A stretch of DNA of 64,000 bases from Ancylobacter amanitiformis (GCF_030814815.1 NZ_JAUSVR010000009.1:1-64000), one strand, 5' to 3'. Shown: positions 26,767 through 35,640, counted from the first letter of the stretch. Numbers and translations are program-made. Notes: generated by a model from the letters alone, not told the origin.

Positions 26767-28707
26767 ATGAACCGATTCGCCGCCCTGCTCGACCGCCTCG
26801 CCTATGAGCCGCGCCGCAACGGCAAGATCGCGCTGATCGCCGATTATTTCCGCCACACGCCCGATCCCGAGCGCGGATGGGCGCTCGCCGCGCTGACCGG
26901 CGCGCTCACCTTCCGCAATGCCAAGGCGGGGCTGATCCGCCAGCTCATCAGTGAGCGCACCGACCCGGTGCTGTTCGCGCTCTCCTACGACTATGTCGGC
27001 GACCTCTCCGAGACCGTCGCGCTGATGTGGCCGGCCCCGCCGCGGCGGGGCGGGGAAGCCCCCTCACCCAACCCTCTCCCCCAGGGGGAGAGGGCTTTGG
27101 CAGCGCCCCCCTCACCCAACCCTCTCCCCCAGAAGGAGAGGGCTTTGGAAGCGCCCCCCTCACCCAACCCTCTCCCCATGGGGGAGAGGGCTTTCCCCGC
27201 CGCGCGACCGGCCCCCTCGCCCCCACGGGGAGAGGGCTGGGGTGAGGGGGAAGCGCACTCGGCAGGTGAATCGGGACGTGAGGAGGAGGACGTGCCGCTC
27301 TCGGCGATCGTCCACGCCTTCACCCATATGGGCCGCGCCGAACTGCCCGCCGTGCTCGCCGCCCTGCTGGACCGGCTGGACGAGACGGGGCGCTGGGCGC
27401 TGCTCAAGCTCATTACCGGCGGCCTGCGCATCGGTGTCTCGGCCCGCCTCGCCAAGACGGCGGTGGCGACGCTGGGAAGCCTCGCGCCGGACGATATCGA
27501 ACTGGTCTGGCCGGGGATGGCCCCTCCCTATGAGAGCCTGTTCGCCTGGGCGGAGGGAACCGGCCCGCGCCCTGAGACCGACGACCCCGCCCCGTTCCGC
27601 CCCGTCATGCTGTCCCATCCGATCGAGGATGCGGATTTCGCCGCGCTCGACCCCGCCGCTTTCCGCGCCGAATGGAAATGGGACGGCATCCGCGTGCAGG
27701 CGGTGCGCGGGGCGGACGGGCGGCATGTCACGCGGCTCTACAGCCGCACCGGCGAGGATATCTCGCCGGCCTTCCCCGACCTTGCCGGCGCGCTCGGCTT
27801 CGATGGCGCGGTGGATGGCGAATTGCTGATCCTGCGCGAGGGGCGCGTACAATCCTTCAACGTGCTGCAGCAGAGGCTCAACCGGAAGTCCGTCTCGCCC
27901 AAGCTCGTCGCCGAGTTCCCCGCCCATATCCGCGCCTATGATCTGCTGTTCGCAGGGGGCGAGGATCTGCGCGGACTGCCCTTCGAGACCCGCCGCGCCC
28001 GGCTGGAGGCGCTGCTTGCCGCCCATCCCGCCGAGGGCCGGCTCGACCTCTCTCCCCTCGTGCCCTTCACCCGTTGGGAGGACCTTGCCGCCGCCCGCGC
28101 CGACCCGGGAGCCCATGGCGCGGGCGCGGATGCCGAGGCGGTGGAGGGCGTGATGCTGAAGCGCGCCGACAGCCCCTATCTGCCCGGCCGCCCCAGGGGG
28201 CCATGGTGGAAATGGAAGCGCGATCCGCACAGCGTGGATGCCGTGCTGATGTATGCCCAGCGCGGCCACGGCAAGCGCTCCTCCTTCTATTCCGACTACA
28301 CGTTCGGGGTGTGGACGGGGGAAACCTCGGGGACGGGGGAACTGGTGCCGGTCGGCAAGGCCTATTTCGGCTTCACGGATGCCGAACTCGCCGAGATCGA
28401 CCGTTTCGTGCGGCGCAACACCGTCAATCGCTTCGGGCCGGTACGCGAAGTGGTGCACACGGCGAGCGAGGGGCTGGTGCTGGAAGTCGCGTTCGAGGGG
28501 CTCGCGCGCTCCCCCCGCCACCGCTCGGGCCTGGCCATGCGCTTCCCCCGCGTCGCCCGCCTGCGCTGGGACAAGCCGCCCGGCGAGGCCGACCGGCTGG
28601 CGACGCTGGAGGCGATGATCGGCACGGGGGATGGCGAGCGCGCGCGCGCTCCCCGCCGCCCCTCCCGCGTGGTAGGGAAGCGGCCGGCAGCATCCGAGGG
28701 AGCGTGA
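26767..28707 (+). CDS. ATP-dependent DNA ligase of the damage-response cluster (LigC type), with in-frame repeat insertion
   Basis: This 646-residue ligase seals nicks with ATP. It has an N-terminal domain (FAALLDRLAYEPRRNGKI), the adenylation motif EWKWDGIRVQ with Lys304, LLRE-type and VVDGELLI-like elements (here AVDGELLILREG), VEGVMLKRADSPYLPGR, WWKWKRDPHSVDAVLMY, and an OB-fold C-terminus. About 80 residues near position 95-175 are not ligase: they encode three 16-residue repeats containing PSPNPLP and a Pro-rich tail, from a palindromic DNA repeat. An adjacent ATG at 26764 is an equally possible start. The gene is usually coupled to the exonuclease gene, but here it is separated by the AT-rich insert. 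Confidence 0.92.
   Translation: MNRFAALLDRLAYEPRRNGKIALIADYFRHTPDPERGWALAALTGALTFRNAKAGLIRQLISERTDPVLFALSYDYVGDLSETVALMWPAPPRRGGEAPSPNPLPQGERALAAPPSPNPLPQKERALEAPPSPNPLPMGERAFPAARPAPSPPRGEGWGEGEAHSAGESGREEEDVPLSAIVHAFTHMGRAELPAVLAALLDRLDETGRWALLKLITGGLRIGVSARLAKTAVATLGSLAPDDIELVWPGMAPPYESLFAWAEGTGPRPETDDPAPFRPVMLSHPIEDADFAALDPAAFRAEWKWDGIRVQAVRGADGRHVTRLYSRTGEDISPAFPDLAGALGFDGAVDGELLILREGRVQSFNVLQQRLNRKSVSPKLVAEFPAHIRAYDLLFAGGEDLRGLPFETRRARLEALLAAHPAEGRLDLSPLVPFTRWEDLAAARADPGAHGAGADAEAVEGVMLKRADSPYLPGRPRGPWWKWKRDPHSVDAVLMYAQRGHGKRSSFYSDYTFGVWTGETSGTGELVPVGKAYFGFTDAELAEIDRFVRRNTVNRFGPVREVVHTASEGLVLEVAFEGLARSPRHRSGLAMRFPRVARLRWDKPPGEADRLATLEAMIGTGDGERARAPRRPSRVVGKRPAASEGA
27059..27251. repeat. 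palindromic interspersed repeat inserted in the ligase frame
   Basis: Three tandem 48-bp units begin at 27063, 27111 and 27159. Each holds an inverted repeat of the form CCCTCTCCCC..GGGGAGAGGG. The block ends with GGGGAGAGGGCTGGGGTGAG at 27220-27246, which is the reverse complement of the opening CTCACCCaaCCCTCTCCCC, so the whole region is one large palindrome. The 48-bp period (16 codons) keeps the ligase frame open. Similar CTCACCC/CCCTCTCCC palindromes are common between genes in alphaproteobacteria. Confidence 0.88.
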
Positions 28708-28711
28708 GTCG

Positions 28712-28981
28712 ATGGCCGAGAACCCGTTCGCCCGCTGGATGGGCGGTTCACCCCTATGGGTGCTCATGCGGCTGCTGCTGCTCTCGCTGGTGGTCGGCGT
28801 CATTCTCTCCGCGCTCGGGCTGGACCCGATGAACATCTTCACCAGCCTGGAGCGGCTGGTGCGCAACCTGTTCAGCTTCGGCTTCGACACGATCGAGCGG
28901 CTGTGGCGCTACGTGGTGCTCGGCGCGGTGATCGTCATTCCGCTCTGGCTCATCACCCGCCTCGCCAACCGGGGCAAGTAG
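28712..28981 (+). CDS. DUF6460 domain small membrane protein
   Basis: This 89-residue protein has two hydrophobic helices (about residues 14-36 and 66-82) around FTSLERLVRNLFSFGFDTIERLWRYVVLG, quoted here only as LERLVRNLF and DTIERLWRYVVLG. It matches the DUF6460 family of unknown function. It starts 4 nt after the ligase stop and precedes the MATE gene by 4 nt, so the three are probably one transcript. Confidence 0.78.
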   Translation: MAENPFARWMGGSPLWVLMRLLLLSLVVGVILSALGLDPMNIFTSLERLVRNLFSFGFDTIERLWRYVVLGAVIVIPLWLITRLANRGK

Positions 28982-28985
28982 GCCG

Positions 28986-30326
28986 GTGAATTTCGCGCCC
29001 GCCGGCCGGGTGGAGGTCACCTCCCGGCGCTTCCTCACCCTCGCGCTGCCCGCCACGCTGGCGCAGATGACGACGCCGCTGCTCGGCCTGGTGGCCACCG
29101 GCGCCATCGGCCGGCTGGGCGATGCGGTGCTGCTCGGCGCGGTGGCGGTCGGGGCGCTGCTGTTCGACTTCGCCTTCTGGATCTTCGGCTCGCTGCGCAT
29201 GGGCACGGCGGGGCTGACGGCGCAGGCGCTCGGGCGCGGCGAGAGCGTGGAACTGCGCGCCGTGCTGTACCGCGCGCTGGTCATTTCCGCCGCCATCGGC
29301 CTTGCGCTGATCGCGCTCAACGGGCCGATCGGCACCGCCGCCTTCACCCTGATGGGGGCGAGCGAGGGCGTGCATGCCGCCGCCGCGCTGTATTTCTCGG
29401 TGCGTATTCTCTCGGCGCCGTTCGCCATCGGCAATTTCGCCCTGCTGGGCTGGCTGGTCGGCATTGCCCGCACCGATATCGGCCTCGGGCTGCAAATCCT
29501 GATCGCCGGCGTGAACGCGGCGGCGACCGTGCTGCTCGTGCTCTACTGGGATTTCGGCATTGCCGGCGCGGCGGCCGCCAACGTGCTGGCCGAGATCACC
29601 GGCACGCTGTTCGGCCTGGGCGCCGCCGCTCGGCTGATGGGATCGGGCTGGCGCGCGCCGTGGAGCGCGGTGCTCGACCGCGCCCGGCTGGTCGAGACCC
29701 TCGCCGTCAACAGCGACATCATGATCCGCACCGGCCTGCTGATGGCGGTGCTGGTGTTCTTCACCAGCCAGGGCGCGCGGGCGGACGACGTGACGCTGGC
29801 CGCCAATGCCGTGCTGTTCAACATCGTCATGGTCGCCGCCTTCTTCCTGGATGGCTTTGCCACCGCCGCCGAGCAGATCTGCGGCCAGAGCGTGGGGGCA
29901 AAGGATCATCCCGGCTTCCGCCGCGCCGTGCGGATGGCGCTCGGCTGGGGCTTCGGCTTCGCGCTGCCGGCGACGCTGGCGCTGGTCCTGTGGGGCGGTG
30001 CGTTCATCGACCTGCTCACCGCCAATCCGGAGGTTCGCGCGCTGGGCCGCGAATTCCTGCCGCTGGCCGCGCTGACGCCGCTCGCCGGTGTCGCCGCCTT
30101 CGCCTATGACGGCATCTATGCCGGCTCCACATGGTCGCGCGACATGCGCAACATGATGCTTCCGGCGGTGGCGCTGTATTTCCTCGTCTGGTGGCTCACC
30201 CTGCCGCTCGGCAATACCGGGCTGTGGCTCGCCTATCTCGCCTTCATGGGCGGGCGCGGCCTGTTCCAGGCGCTGCGCATGCCGGCGCTGGAGCGGCGCA
30301 CCTTTGCCAAATCGGCCCCGGCTTGA
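28986..30326 (+). CDS. MATE family efflux transporter (DinF-like)
   Basis: This 446-residue transporter has twelve hydrophobic helices and the MATE repeats: LALPATLAQMTTPLLGLVATG at the N-terminus, quoted as PATLAQMTTPLLGLV, and FFLDGFATAAEQICGQSVGA in the second half. It resembles DinF-type MATE proteins that export organic cations or toxic metabolites by proton or sodium antiport. Translation starts with GTG at 28986, 4 nt after the DUF6460 stop. The substrate is unknown. Confidence 0.9.
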   Translation: MNFAPAGRVEVTSRRFLTLALPATLAQMTTPLLGLVATGAIGRLGDAVLLGAVAVGALLFDFAFWIFGSLRMGTAGLTAQALGRGESVELRAVLYRALVISAAIGLALIALNGPIGTAAFTLMGASEGVHAAAALYFSVRILSAPFAIGNFALLGWLVGIARTDIGLGLQILIAGVNAAATVLLVLYWDFGIAGAAAANVLAEITGTLFGLGAAARLMGSGWRAPWSAVLDRARLVETLAVNSDIMIRTGLLMAVLVFFTSQGARADDVTLAANAVLFNIVMVAAFFLDGFATAAEQICGQSVGAKDHPGFRRAVRMALGWGFGFALPATLALVLWGGAFIDLLTANPEVRALGREFLPLAALTPLAGVAAFAYDGIYAGSTWSRDMRNMMLPAVALYFLVWWLTLPLGNTGLWLAYLAFMGGRGLFQALRMPALERRTFAKSAPA

Positions 30327-30410
30327 CCATTGACGGGCGCGGCGGGAGGATCACCGCCACGGCCCTTGCCGGGGCCGGACAACAAGAAGCCGCTAATGGG
30401 TGAGGAAATC

Positions 30411-30923
30411 ATGTCCCTGCGCACCGGCGCCACCATCGCCGCTCTCTTGCTTGCCTTCGTGACGCCGGTCGCCGCCGACGGATCCGGCGACCCCGCTGCC
30501 GCAAGTTCGAGCGACGGCGAGTACAGCGACAAGGCCGGCAACCCGACCTTCAAGATCGACAAGGATGGCACGGTCGACTGGTACACGTCGGTCGGCTACA
30601 TCCGCTACACCGCCAACTGCATGCAGTGTCACGGCCCGGACGGTCTCGGCTCGAGCTTCGCCCCCTCGCTGGTCGATGCCCTGCAGAACCTTAGCTACGA
30701 CCAGTTCCTCGACACGGTCACGAACGGCAAGAAGAACGTCAGCGCGAGCCAGGACCTGGTGATGCCCGCCTTCGGCACCAATCCGAACGTCATGTGCTAT
30801 GTCGACGCGATGTTCGTCTATCTCCGGGCCCGATCGGACGGGGCGCTGGGCCGTGGCAATCCGCAGAAGAGCGCGGCGAAGCCGGCCGGCTACGCCGCCA
30901 CCGAGGATGCCTGCATGGGCTAG
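30411..30923 (+). CDS. c-type cytochrome of the methanol-metabolism-related family
   Basis: This 170-residue periplasmic monoheme cytochrome has a signal peptide (about residues 1-23, ending TPVAADG), a heme motif CMQCH near residue 66, a Met-ligand candidate in VMPAFGTNPNVMCYVD, and two more cysteines (MCYV and the C-terminal DACMG). The four-cysteine layout matches a family annotated as methanol-metabolism-related and found with XoxF-type dehydrogenases. No methanol dehydrogenase gene is in the window. I take the ATG at 30411 because the signal peptide starts there. Confidence 0.85.
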   Translation: MSLRTGATIAALLLAFVTPVAADGSGDPAAASSSDGEYSDKAGNPTFKIDKDGTVDWYTSVGYIRYTANCMQCHGPDGLGSSFAPSLVDALQNLSYDQFLDTVTNGKKNVSASQDLVMPAFGTNPNVMCYVDAMFVYLRARSDGALGRGNPQKSAAKPAGYAATEDACMG

Positions 30924-30944
30924 CTGTTTGGTCTCAGCTAGCCC
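30917..30944. terminator. bidirectional hairpin between cytochrome and pyrD genes
   Basis: A perfect 10-bp stem GGGCTAGCTG / CAGCTAGCCC with an 8-nt loop covers the cytochrome stop codon and lies between convergent genes. It has no T tract, so it may act as an mRNA-end stabiliser as much as a terminator. Confidence 0.6.
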
Positions 30945-31002
30945 CTCCCCTCGGGCGGGCAAGCGTGGGCGGGGTCCGCCGGGGCCGAACGGTGTTCGGG
31001 GC

Positions 31003-32079
31003 TCAGCCCGGAAACGGCGTGACCACGATGTCGCGCGCGCGCCGGCCGGTCAGCGCGGCGAGCGTCGTCTTTTCCTTGGCGAGGCGCGCGGCGATGCCCT
31101 GCTTGAGGCGCGGCACCAGGGCGAGCCCCTCATAGACCAGCGCCGAATAGATCTGAATGAGGTTCGCCCCCGCCTCGATCTTGGCGAGCGCCGCCTCCAC
31201 GCTGTCGATCCCGCCCACCCCGATCAGCGGGAAGGCGCCATCGGTGCGCACATAGGTCTCCGCCAGCATGCGCGTCGACAGCGCGAAGAGCGGCCGGCCG
31301 GACAGGCCGCCGGTCTCCCCCCGGTGCTTCGAGACCAGGCTGGCCGGGCGCGCGATGGTGGTGTTGGAAACGATCAGCCCGTCGATCCGCCGCCGCCGCG
31401 CCACCTGCACCACCCCGTCGAGATGGGCGAGCGCGAGATCGGGCGCGATCTTGAGCAGGAGCGGCACGCGCGGGGCGAGGCGATCGCGCGCCTCGATAAG
31501 ACGGGCCAGCAGGTCGTCGAGCGCGCGCTCTTCCTGCAGGTCGCGCAGGCCCGGCGTGTTGGGCGAGGAGACATTGGCGGTGAAATACGTGGCGAGGCCG
31601 GCGAAGGCCTCGATTCCCGCGACATAATCGGCCGCGCGGTCGGTGCTGTCCTTGTTGGCCCCGACATTGACGCCGACAATGCCCGGCCGGCCCGCCCGCG
31701 CCACCAGCCGCCCCCGGGCGGGACCATGGCCGCCGCTGTTGAAGCCGTAGCGGTTGATCACCGCGCGGTCCTGCGTGAGGCGGAAATTGCGCGGGCGCGG
31801 ATTGCCCGGCTGCGGGCGCGGGGTGATGGTGCCGACCTCGACAAAGCCGAAGCCGCTGCCGAGCATGGCGTCGGGCACCTCGGCCTCCTTGTCGAAGCCG
31901 GCCGCCAATCCCACCGGATTGGGAAACCGCAGGCCGAACGCCTCGACGGCGAGACGCGGATCGTCCGCCGGCGCCGGCCGGGGCGGCAGCACGGCGAGCG
32001 CGCGGATGGCGAGGCCGTGCGCGATCTCGGGATCGAGCAGCCGCGCGAAGGGCAAGGCGAAGTCGGCGAGCGTGCTCAT
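31003..32079 (-). CDS. pyrD: dihydroorotate dehydrogenase (quinone), class 2
   Basis: PyrD oxidises dihydroorotate to orotate in pyrimidine synthesis, passing electrons to quinone at the inner membrane. The 358-residue protein has the class 2 N-terminal amphipathic helices ([18 protein letters not shown]), [41 protein letters not shown], the catalytic Ser in [11 protein letters not shown], and the FMN phosphate site IGVGGIDS. The ATG at 32079 is preferred over an adjacent TTG. It is 32 nt downstream of the DUF952 gene, a frequent pairing. Confidence 0.96.
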   Translation of the reverse strand: MSTLADFALPFARLLDPEIAHGLAIRALAVLPPRPAPADDPRLAVEAFGLRFPNPVGLAAGFDKEAEVPDAMLGSGFGFVEVGTITPRPQPGNPRPRNFRLTQDRAVINRYGFNSGGHGPARGRLVARAGRPGIVGVNVGANKDSTDRAADYVAGIEAFAGLATYFTANVSSPNTPGLRDLQEERALDDLLARLIEARDRLAPRVPLLLKIAPDLALAHLDGVVQVARRRRIDGLIVSNTTIARPASLVSKHRGETGGLSGRPLFALSTRMLAETYVRTDGAFPLIGVGGIDSVEAALAKIEAGANLIQIYSALVYEGLALVPRLKQGIAARLAKEKTTLAALTGRRARDIVVTPFPG

Positions 32080-32111
32080 CAAACCATGCTCCGGATGTCG
32101 GCCCTCGAGGG

Positions 32112-32471
32112 TCAGCCTGCCAGTTCAGGGAAAACGTGCCGCCCGTCGGCGCCGAGCGGCAGCGGGCGCACCCATGCGAGCGTGTCGAGCGGGAGCGCGG
32201 CATAGAGATGGGGGAAAAGCGCGCCGCCGCGCGAGGGCTCCCAGCGCAGCGCGGCGGGATCCAGCGCGGGCGTGCGCACCGCGATCAGCAGCAGGTCCTC
32301 GTGACCGGCAAAGTGCCGGGCCGCGGTCTCCGCCACCTGCGCGCGCGTGGAAAAGTGGATGAAGCCGTCGGCGATATCCACCGGCGCGCCCACAAAGCTT
32401 CCCGCCGCCTCGGCTTCCTGCCAGAGCCCGCGCGGGGCAATCTTGTAGATGAGCGTGTCAGTCGTCGTCAT
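32112..32471 (-). CDS. DUF952 domain-containing protein
   Basis: This 119-residue cytoplasmic protein of the DUF952 family has [18 protein letters not shown] and the conserved [16 protein letters not shown], quoted here as DGFIHFSTR. It ends with the typical [19 protein letters not shown] segment. Its function is unknown. It is the upstream partner of pyrD on the same strand. Confidence 0.85.
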   Translation of the reverse strand: MTTTDTLIYKIAPRGLWQEAEAAGSFVGAPVDIADGFIHFSTRAQVAETAARHFAGHEDLLLIAVRTPALDPAALRWEPSRGGALFPHLYAALPLDTLAWVRPLPLGADGRHVFPELAG

Positions 32472-32865
32472 GTTCGGCGCCTCGCGGCTCGCCAGTCGGC
32501 GCGGCCCGCCCGCGCCCGAGACAGGCCTCTAGCTTCACCCGGCCACGCTGGCAATGGATGAGCACGGGCCTTCACAGGAGGGCCACGACGTTTCCTCAAG
32601 GATCGGGCGCCGATGGCGCGGGGAAACGACATGCCGCGCCGTGCCGCTCCGCCCTTTGCCGGCATCGTGACGGTCGGTGGCCATGCTCGAAAGCGATGCC
32701 ACGCATGGACCCATGACGCAGCGTTATAGCGGGTGCCGGCGCGGCGCGTCCAGATGCGCGAGCGTGCATTCGAATGCACGTTAAAGTAGCAATTTGGCTG
32801 GACTTGCCGGAAAATAGGTTCTAATTCCCAGACTCGGACAAAATCCCCGAATCTCAGGTGGCGCC
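32472..32865. other. intergenic region before the S24 repressor, carries a palindrome
   Basis: These 394 bases separate the divergent DUF952 and S24 genes. The left 260 bases are GC-rich with no credible gene. From about 32760 the sequence is more AT-rich and contains an 18-bp palindrome and the probable promoter of the S24 gene. Confidence 0.5.
32763..32780. promoter_or_regulatory. 18-bp perfect palindrome, probable repressor operator
   Basis: CGTGCATTCGAATGCACG reads the same on both strands. It lies 86 nt upstream of the S24 repressor gene in an AT-richer stretch. A dimeric autoregulator is the obvious candidate ligand; this is inference. Confidence 0.55.
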
Positions 32866-33492
32866 ATGCTGACCCATGCCCAGATTTGGCGTGCCGTCGA
32901 CCGTCTGGCGCAACAGCACGGCTTGAGCACCTCGGCGCTCGCCCGTCGCGCGGGGCTCGATCCGACCGCCTTCAACCGCTCCAAGCGCGAGGCTCCCGAC
33001 GGACGGCCGCGCTGGCCCTCCACCGAGAGCATCGCCAAGGTTCTGGCCTCCACCGGCACGGGCATTGACGATTTCATGACGCTGGTGACGGGCGGCGCGG
33101 CCGGCCGGCGCGCCATTCCGCTCATCGGCTTCGCGCAGGCCGGGGCGGGCGGCTATTTCGACGATGCCGGCTTTCCCGCGGGCGGGGCCTGGGAAGAGAT
33201 CGAGTTTCCCAATATCGGCGACGAGCACGCCTATGCGCTGGAAATAGCCGGCGATTCCATGCTGCCGCTCTATCGCGACGGCGACATCGTAGTGGTGTCA
33301 CCCACCGCGCCGGTGCGTCGCGGCGACCGCGTCATCGTCAAGACGCGCGAGGGCGAGGTGCTGGCGAAGGAACTCAAGCGCCGCACCGCGCGCACCGTGG
33401 AACTGCGCTCGCTCAATCCCGATCACGCCGACCGGATCTTGCAGGAGAAGGACATCGCCTGGGTCGCGCGCGTGCTGTGGGCCAGCCAATGA
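32866..33492 (+). CDS. LexA-like S24 family repressor/peptidase
   Basis: The 208-residue protein has an N-terminal helix-turn-helix (about residues 8-60, STSALARRAGLDPTAFNRSK) and a C-terminal S24 self-cleavage domain. Ser131 (GDSMLPLY) and Lys168 (EVLAKEL) form the expected dyad, spaced 37 residues as in LexA. An Ala-Gly cleavage bond is available at A94-G95 (QAGAGGYF). The family includes phage CI-like repressors and chromosomal stress regulators. No prophage genes flank it. It probably controls itself through the palindrome at 32763. Confidence 0.88.
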   Translation: MLTHAQIWRAVDRLAQQHGLSTSALARRAGLDPTAFNRSKREAPDGRPRWPSTESIAKVLASTGTGIDDFMTLVTGGAAGRRAIPLIGFAQAGAGGYFDDAGFPAGGAWEEIEFPNIGDEHAYALEIAGDSMLPLYRDGDIVVVSPTAPVRRGDRVIVKTREGEVLAKELKRRTARTVELRSLNPDHADRILQEKDIAWVARVLWASQ

Positions 33493-33547
33493 AAGGCTGG
33501 CCCACGCCGGGGGCAACGGGCGAGATGCGCCCGGTGGATGGACACGT

Positions 33548-33805
33548 TCAGCAGCGCACGGCGATGGCATTGCCGTAGCGATCGCGCGTCCAGCATTCGC
33601 GCGGGGTGGTCGCGGCGCCGATGACGGCGCCGGTGCCGGCACCCACCGCCGCACCCACCGCAGCACCGGTACCGCCGCCGGCGATGCCACCAATGATCGC
33701 TCCGGTGCCGCCGCCGATCAGCGCACCGCCGGTCGCGCGGCGCTCGGTGGTCGTGCAGGCGGCCATGCTCAGCGCGACAGCGGATATGGCGATGATCTTC
33801 AGCAT
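33548..33805 (-). CDS. glycine-zipper lipoprotein
   Basis: This 85-residue lipoprotein precursor has an N-terminal signal MLKIIAISAVALSMAAC whose lipobox puts Cys17 at the mature end. A glycine-zipper stretch follows (GGALIGGGTGAIIGGIAGGG and GAAVGAAVGAGTGAVIGA), then a short tail with two cysteines. Glycine-zipper lipoproteins of this type insert in or near the outer membrane and are often stress-induced. An EcfG-type promoter lies about 77 nt upstream. The start at 33805 is set by the signal peptide. Confidence 0.82.
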   Translation of the reverse strand: MLKIIAISAVALSMAACTTTERRATGGALIGGGTGAIIGGIAGGGTGAAVGAAVGAGTGAVIGAATTPRECWTRDRYGNAIAVRC

Positions 33806-33881
33806 GTCTTTTCTCCCCGGGACACCGGCCGTCCCCACATGGACGGCACCATGCGGCTGGGCGCCGCATCACCAACGCGGT

Positions 33882-33906
33882 AACGTGGAAGGGCGCGGAT
33901 GGTTCC
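33882..33906 (-). promoter_or_regulatory. EcfG-type general stress promoter of the lipoprotein gene
   Basis: On the minus strand the sequence reads GGAAC, 16 bases, CGTT, a perfect match to the EcfG consensus. The -10 element lies 77 nt upstream of the lipoprotein start codon. Confidence 0.75.
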
Positions 33907-34083
33907 GGTCGGGAAAGCCCCGCCATCGCCTCACCCAAGCGCCCCGCATTTTCACAGGACAGCACGGCGGGCGATCATTAATTACATAAGTTATCTGTGC
34001 TCTATCTGGCCGCAATCACGGGCTAGCAACGCGTGGACGTCCGGTCCGCGGGTCGAGCCGCCGGGCCGGGCCGCGTTCACAGC

Positions 34084-34123
34084 GTCATCCCGGCCGTAGC
34101 GCAGCGACGCGCCGGGGATCGCC
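34084..34123. repeat. dispersed repeat arm (GTCATCCCGGCCG type)
   Basis: GTCATCCCGGCCG at 34084-34096 is followed by CCGGGGATCGCC at 34112-34123. The same two blocks, the first in reverse complement, recur at 54326-54376. They look like parts of an intergenic repeat family. Confidence 0.5.
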
Positions 34124-34252
34124 TCGCCATGGGGGCATCCCCACGCCGCCGGCGCCATTCCGCGTTCAGGCAGGCGCCACGTTCGGGCAGGTGCCGGGCG
34201 CGCCGCCATTCCCGGGCGGGCCGATCGCCACCCGGACTTGCCTGCCCTTTCG

Positions 34253-34714
34253 TCAGCGCGCGATCAGCTTGCGGTACTGGATGAAGCCGGTGCGTTCGGC
34301 GACGGCGTTGTAGAGGCGTTGCGCCGTGGTGTTGGTCTCGTGGGTCAGCCAGTAGACCTTCACCGCCCCCTGCGCCGCCGCATCGGCATGGACATGGTCG
34401 ATCAGCGCGCGCCCCACGCCCTTGCCGCGCTGGTCGCCGTCGACGAACAGGTCGTTGAGATAGCAATAATCGCCCTCCGCCCAGGTCGAGCGGTGGAACA
34501 GCCAGTGCACCAGGCCGACCGCGCGGCCGGCCTCGTCGAAGGCCAGCGCGCCGCGCACCGGCTCGGCGGGGTCCATCAGGCGCCGCCAGGTCGTCTGCGT
34601 CACCGCTTCCGGCAGTTCGGCCTCGTAGAAGGTGAGATAGGCCTGCCAGAGCGGGCGCCAGATCGCCTCGTCATCCATGCCGAGTGGCCGGATCGTGCCG
34701 TTCGTCGAGCTCAT
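34253..34714 (-). CDS. GNAT family N-acetyltransferase
   Basis: This 153-residue acetyltransferase has the acetyl-CoA motif [15 protein letters not shown] after [10 protein letters not shown], and a C-terminal [27 protein letters not shown] typical of GNAT motif B. The acceptor is unknown. Its ATG overlaps the fmt stop (ATGA), so it is coupled to fmt in a def-fmt-GNAT transcript. Confidence 0.88.
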   Translation of the reverse strand: MSSTNGTIRPLGMDDEAIWRPLWQAYLTFYEAELPEAVTQTTWRRLMDPAEPVRGALAFDEAGRAVGLVHWLFHRSTWAEGDYCYLNDLFVDGDQRGKGVGRALIDHVHADAAAQGAVKVYWLTHETNTTAQRLYNAVAERTGFIQYRKLIAR

Positions 34715-35640
34715 GCCAGTACCCTTCCCTTCATCGATCCCGTGCCGCGCAGGAACTCGGCCGCCGCCATGGCTCGCCCGCCGGCCTTCTGCACCTCGAC
34801 GAGCCGCACCGCCCCCGCGCCGCAGGCGATGGCCAGCCCGTCGTCCAGCACCTCGCCGGTCATCGCTCCGTCGCGGCCCGCCTCGCCCGCCAGCGTGGAG
34901 CGCAGCACCTTCACCCGCGCCCCGTCCAGGTCGAACCACGCGCCGGGAAAGGGTGCGAACCCGCGAATATGGTTGTGCACGTCCTGCGCCGGCCTCCCCC
35001 AGTCGATGCGGGTCTCGCCCTTGTCGATCTTGGCGGCATAGGTAACGCCGGTGTCCGACTGCGGCGTGAAGCCGAGCGCGCCACGCTCCAGCGCCGCCAG
35101 CGCCCGCCCGATCAGGTCGCCGCCGGTGATCATGAGCCGGTCGTGCAGTTCCCCCGCCGTCATGTCCGGCCCGATGGCGACGCGCTCGACGAGGCCGACC
35201 GGCCCGGTGTCGAGCCCCGCTTCCATCTTCATGACAGCGATGCCGGTTTCCATATCCCCCGCCAGGATGGCGCGCTGGATCGGCGCGGCCCCGCGCCAGC
35301 GCGGCAGCAGCGAGGCATGCAGGTTGAGGCAGCCCAGTCGCGGCAGGTCGAGGATCGCCTGCGGCAGCAGTCGCCCATAGGCCACCACCACGGCCGCATC
35401 CGCCTCATGGCCGGCGAAGGTGGCGACGGCCTCTTCGCCGCGCAGCGTCGAGGGGGTGAGAACGGGGATGCCCAGCCGCTCGGCAGCGCGGTGCACCGGC
35501 GAGGGCAGCAAATCCAGCCCGCGCCGCCCGCCCGCCGCCGGCGCGCGGGAATAGACGGCCACCACCTCGTGCCCGCTGCCGACAATCTCGACCAGCGTCG
35601 GCACCGCGAAATCGGGTGTGCCCATGAAGACGATGCGCAT
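34711..35640 (-). CDS. fmt: methionyl-tRNA formyltransferase
   Basis: Fmt formylates initiator Met-tRNA with 10-formyl-tetrahydrofolate. The 309-residue protein starts [16 protein letters not shown] and contains [20 protein letters not shown] (catalytic Asn/His region), [20 protein letters not shown] and a C-terminal GDGLAI-like domain. I place the start at 35640; an ORF extension upstream runs through a direct repeat and is not coding. It lies 109 nt downstream of def. Confidence 0.96.
   Translation of the reverse strand: MRIVFMGTPDFAVPTLVEIVGSGHEVVAVYSRAPAAGGRRGLDLLPSPVHRAAERLGIPVLTPSTLRGEEAVATFAGHEADAAVVVAYGRLLPQAILDLPRLGCLNLHASLLPRWRGAAPIQRAILAGDMETGIAVMKMEAGLDTGPVGLVERVAIGPDMTAGELHDRLMITGGDLIGRALAALERGALGFTPQSDTGVTYAAKIDKGETRIDWGRPAQDVHNHIRGFAPFPGAWFDLDGARVKVLRSTLAGEAGRDGAMTGEVLDDGLAIACGAGAVRLVEVQKAGGRAMAAAEFLRGTGSMKGRVLA

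Larger units (their letters stand above)
33806..34252. other. intergenic region with EcfG-type promoter and dispersed repeat
   Basis: These 447 bases contain the lipoprotein promoter (33882-33906), an AT-rich patch near 33976-34010 and a GTCATCCCGGCCG repeat arm at 34084. I see no coding sequence. Confidence 0.5.

Noticed and set aside
26586-26807. Small plus-strand ORFs within the AT-rich insert as additional genes
   Set aside because: They are antisense to the 285-codon gene, lack ribosome-binding sites and show no protein-like pattern.
27059-27251. Possible CRISPR array because of regular 48-bp spacing
   Set aside because: The units are contiguous repeats without unique spacers and are themselves palindromic; there are no cas genes.
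33548-33838. Longer form of the lipoprotein starting at 33838
   Set aside because: It would bury the lipoprotein signal peptide behind charged residues; the start at 33805 gives a proper signal and lipobox.
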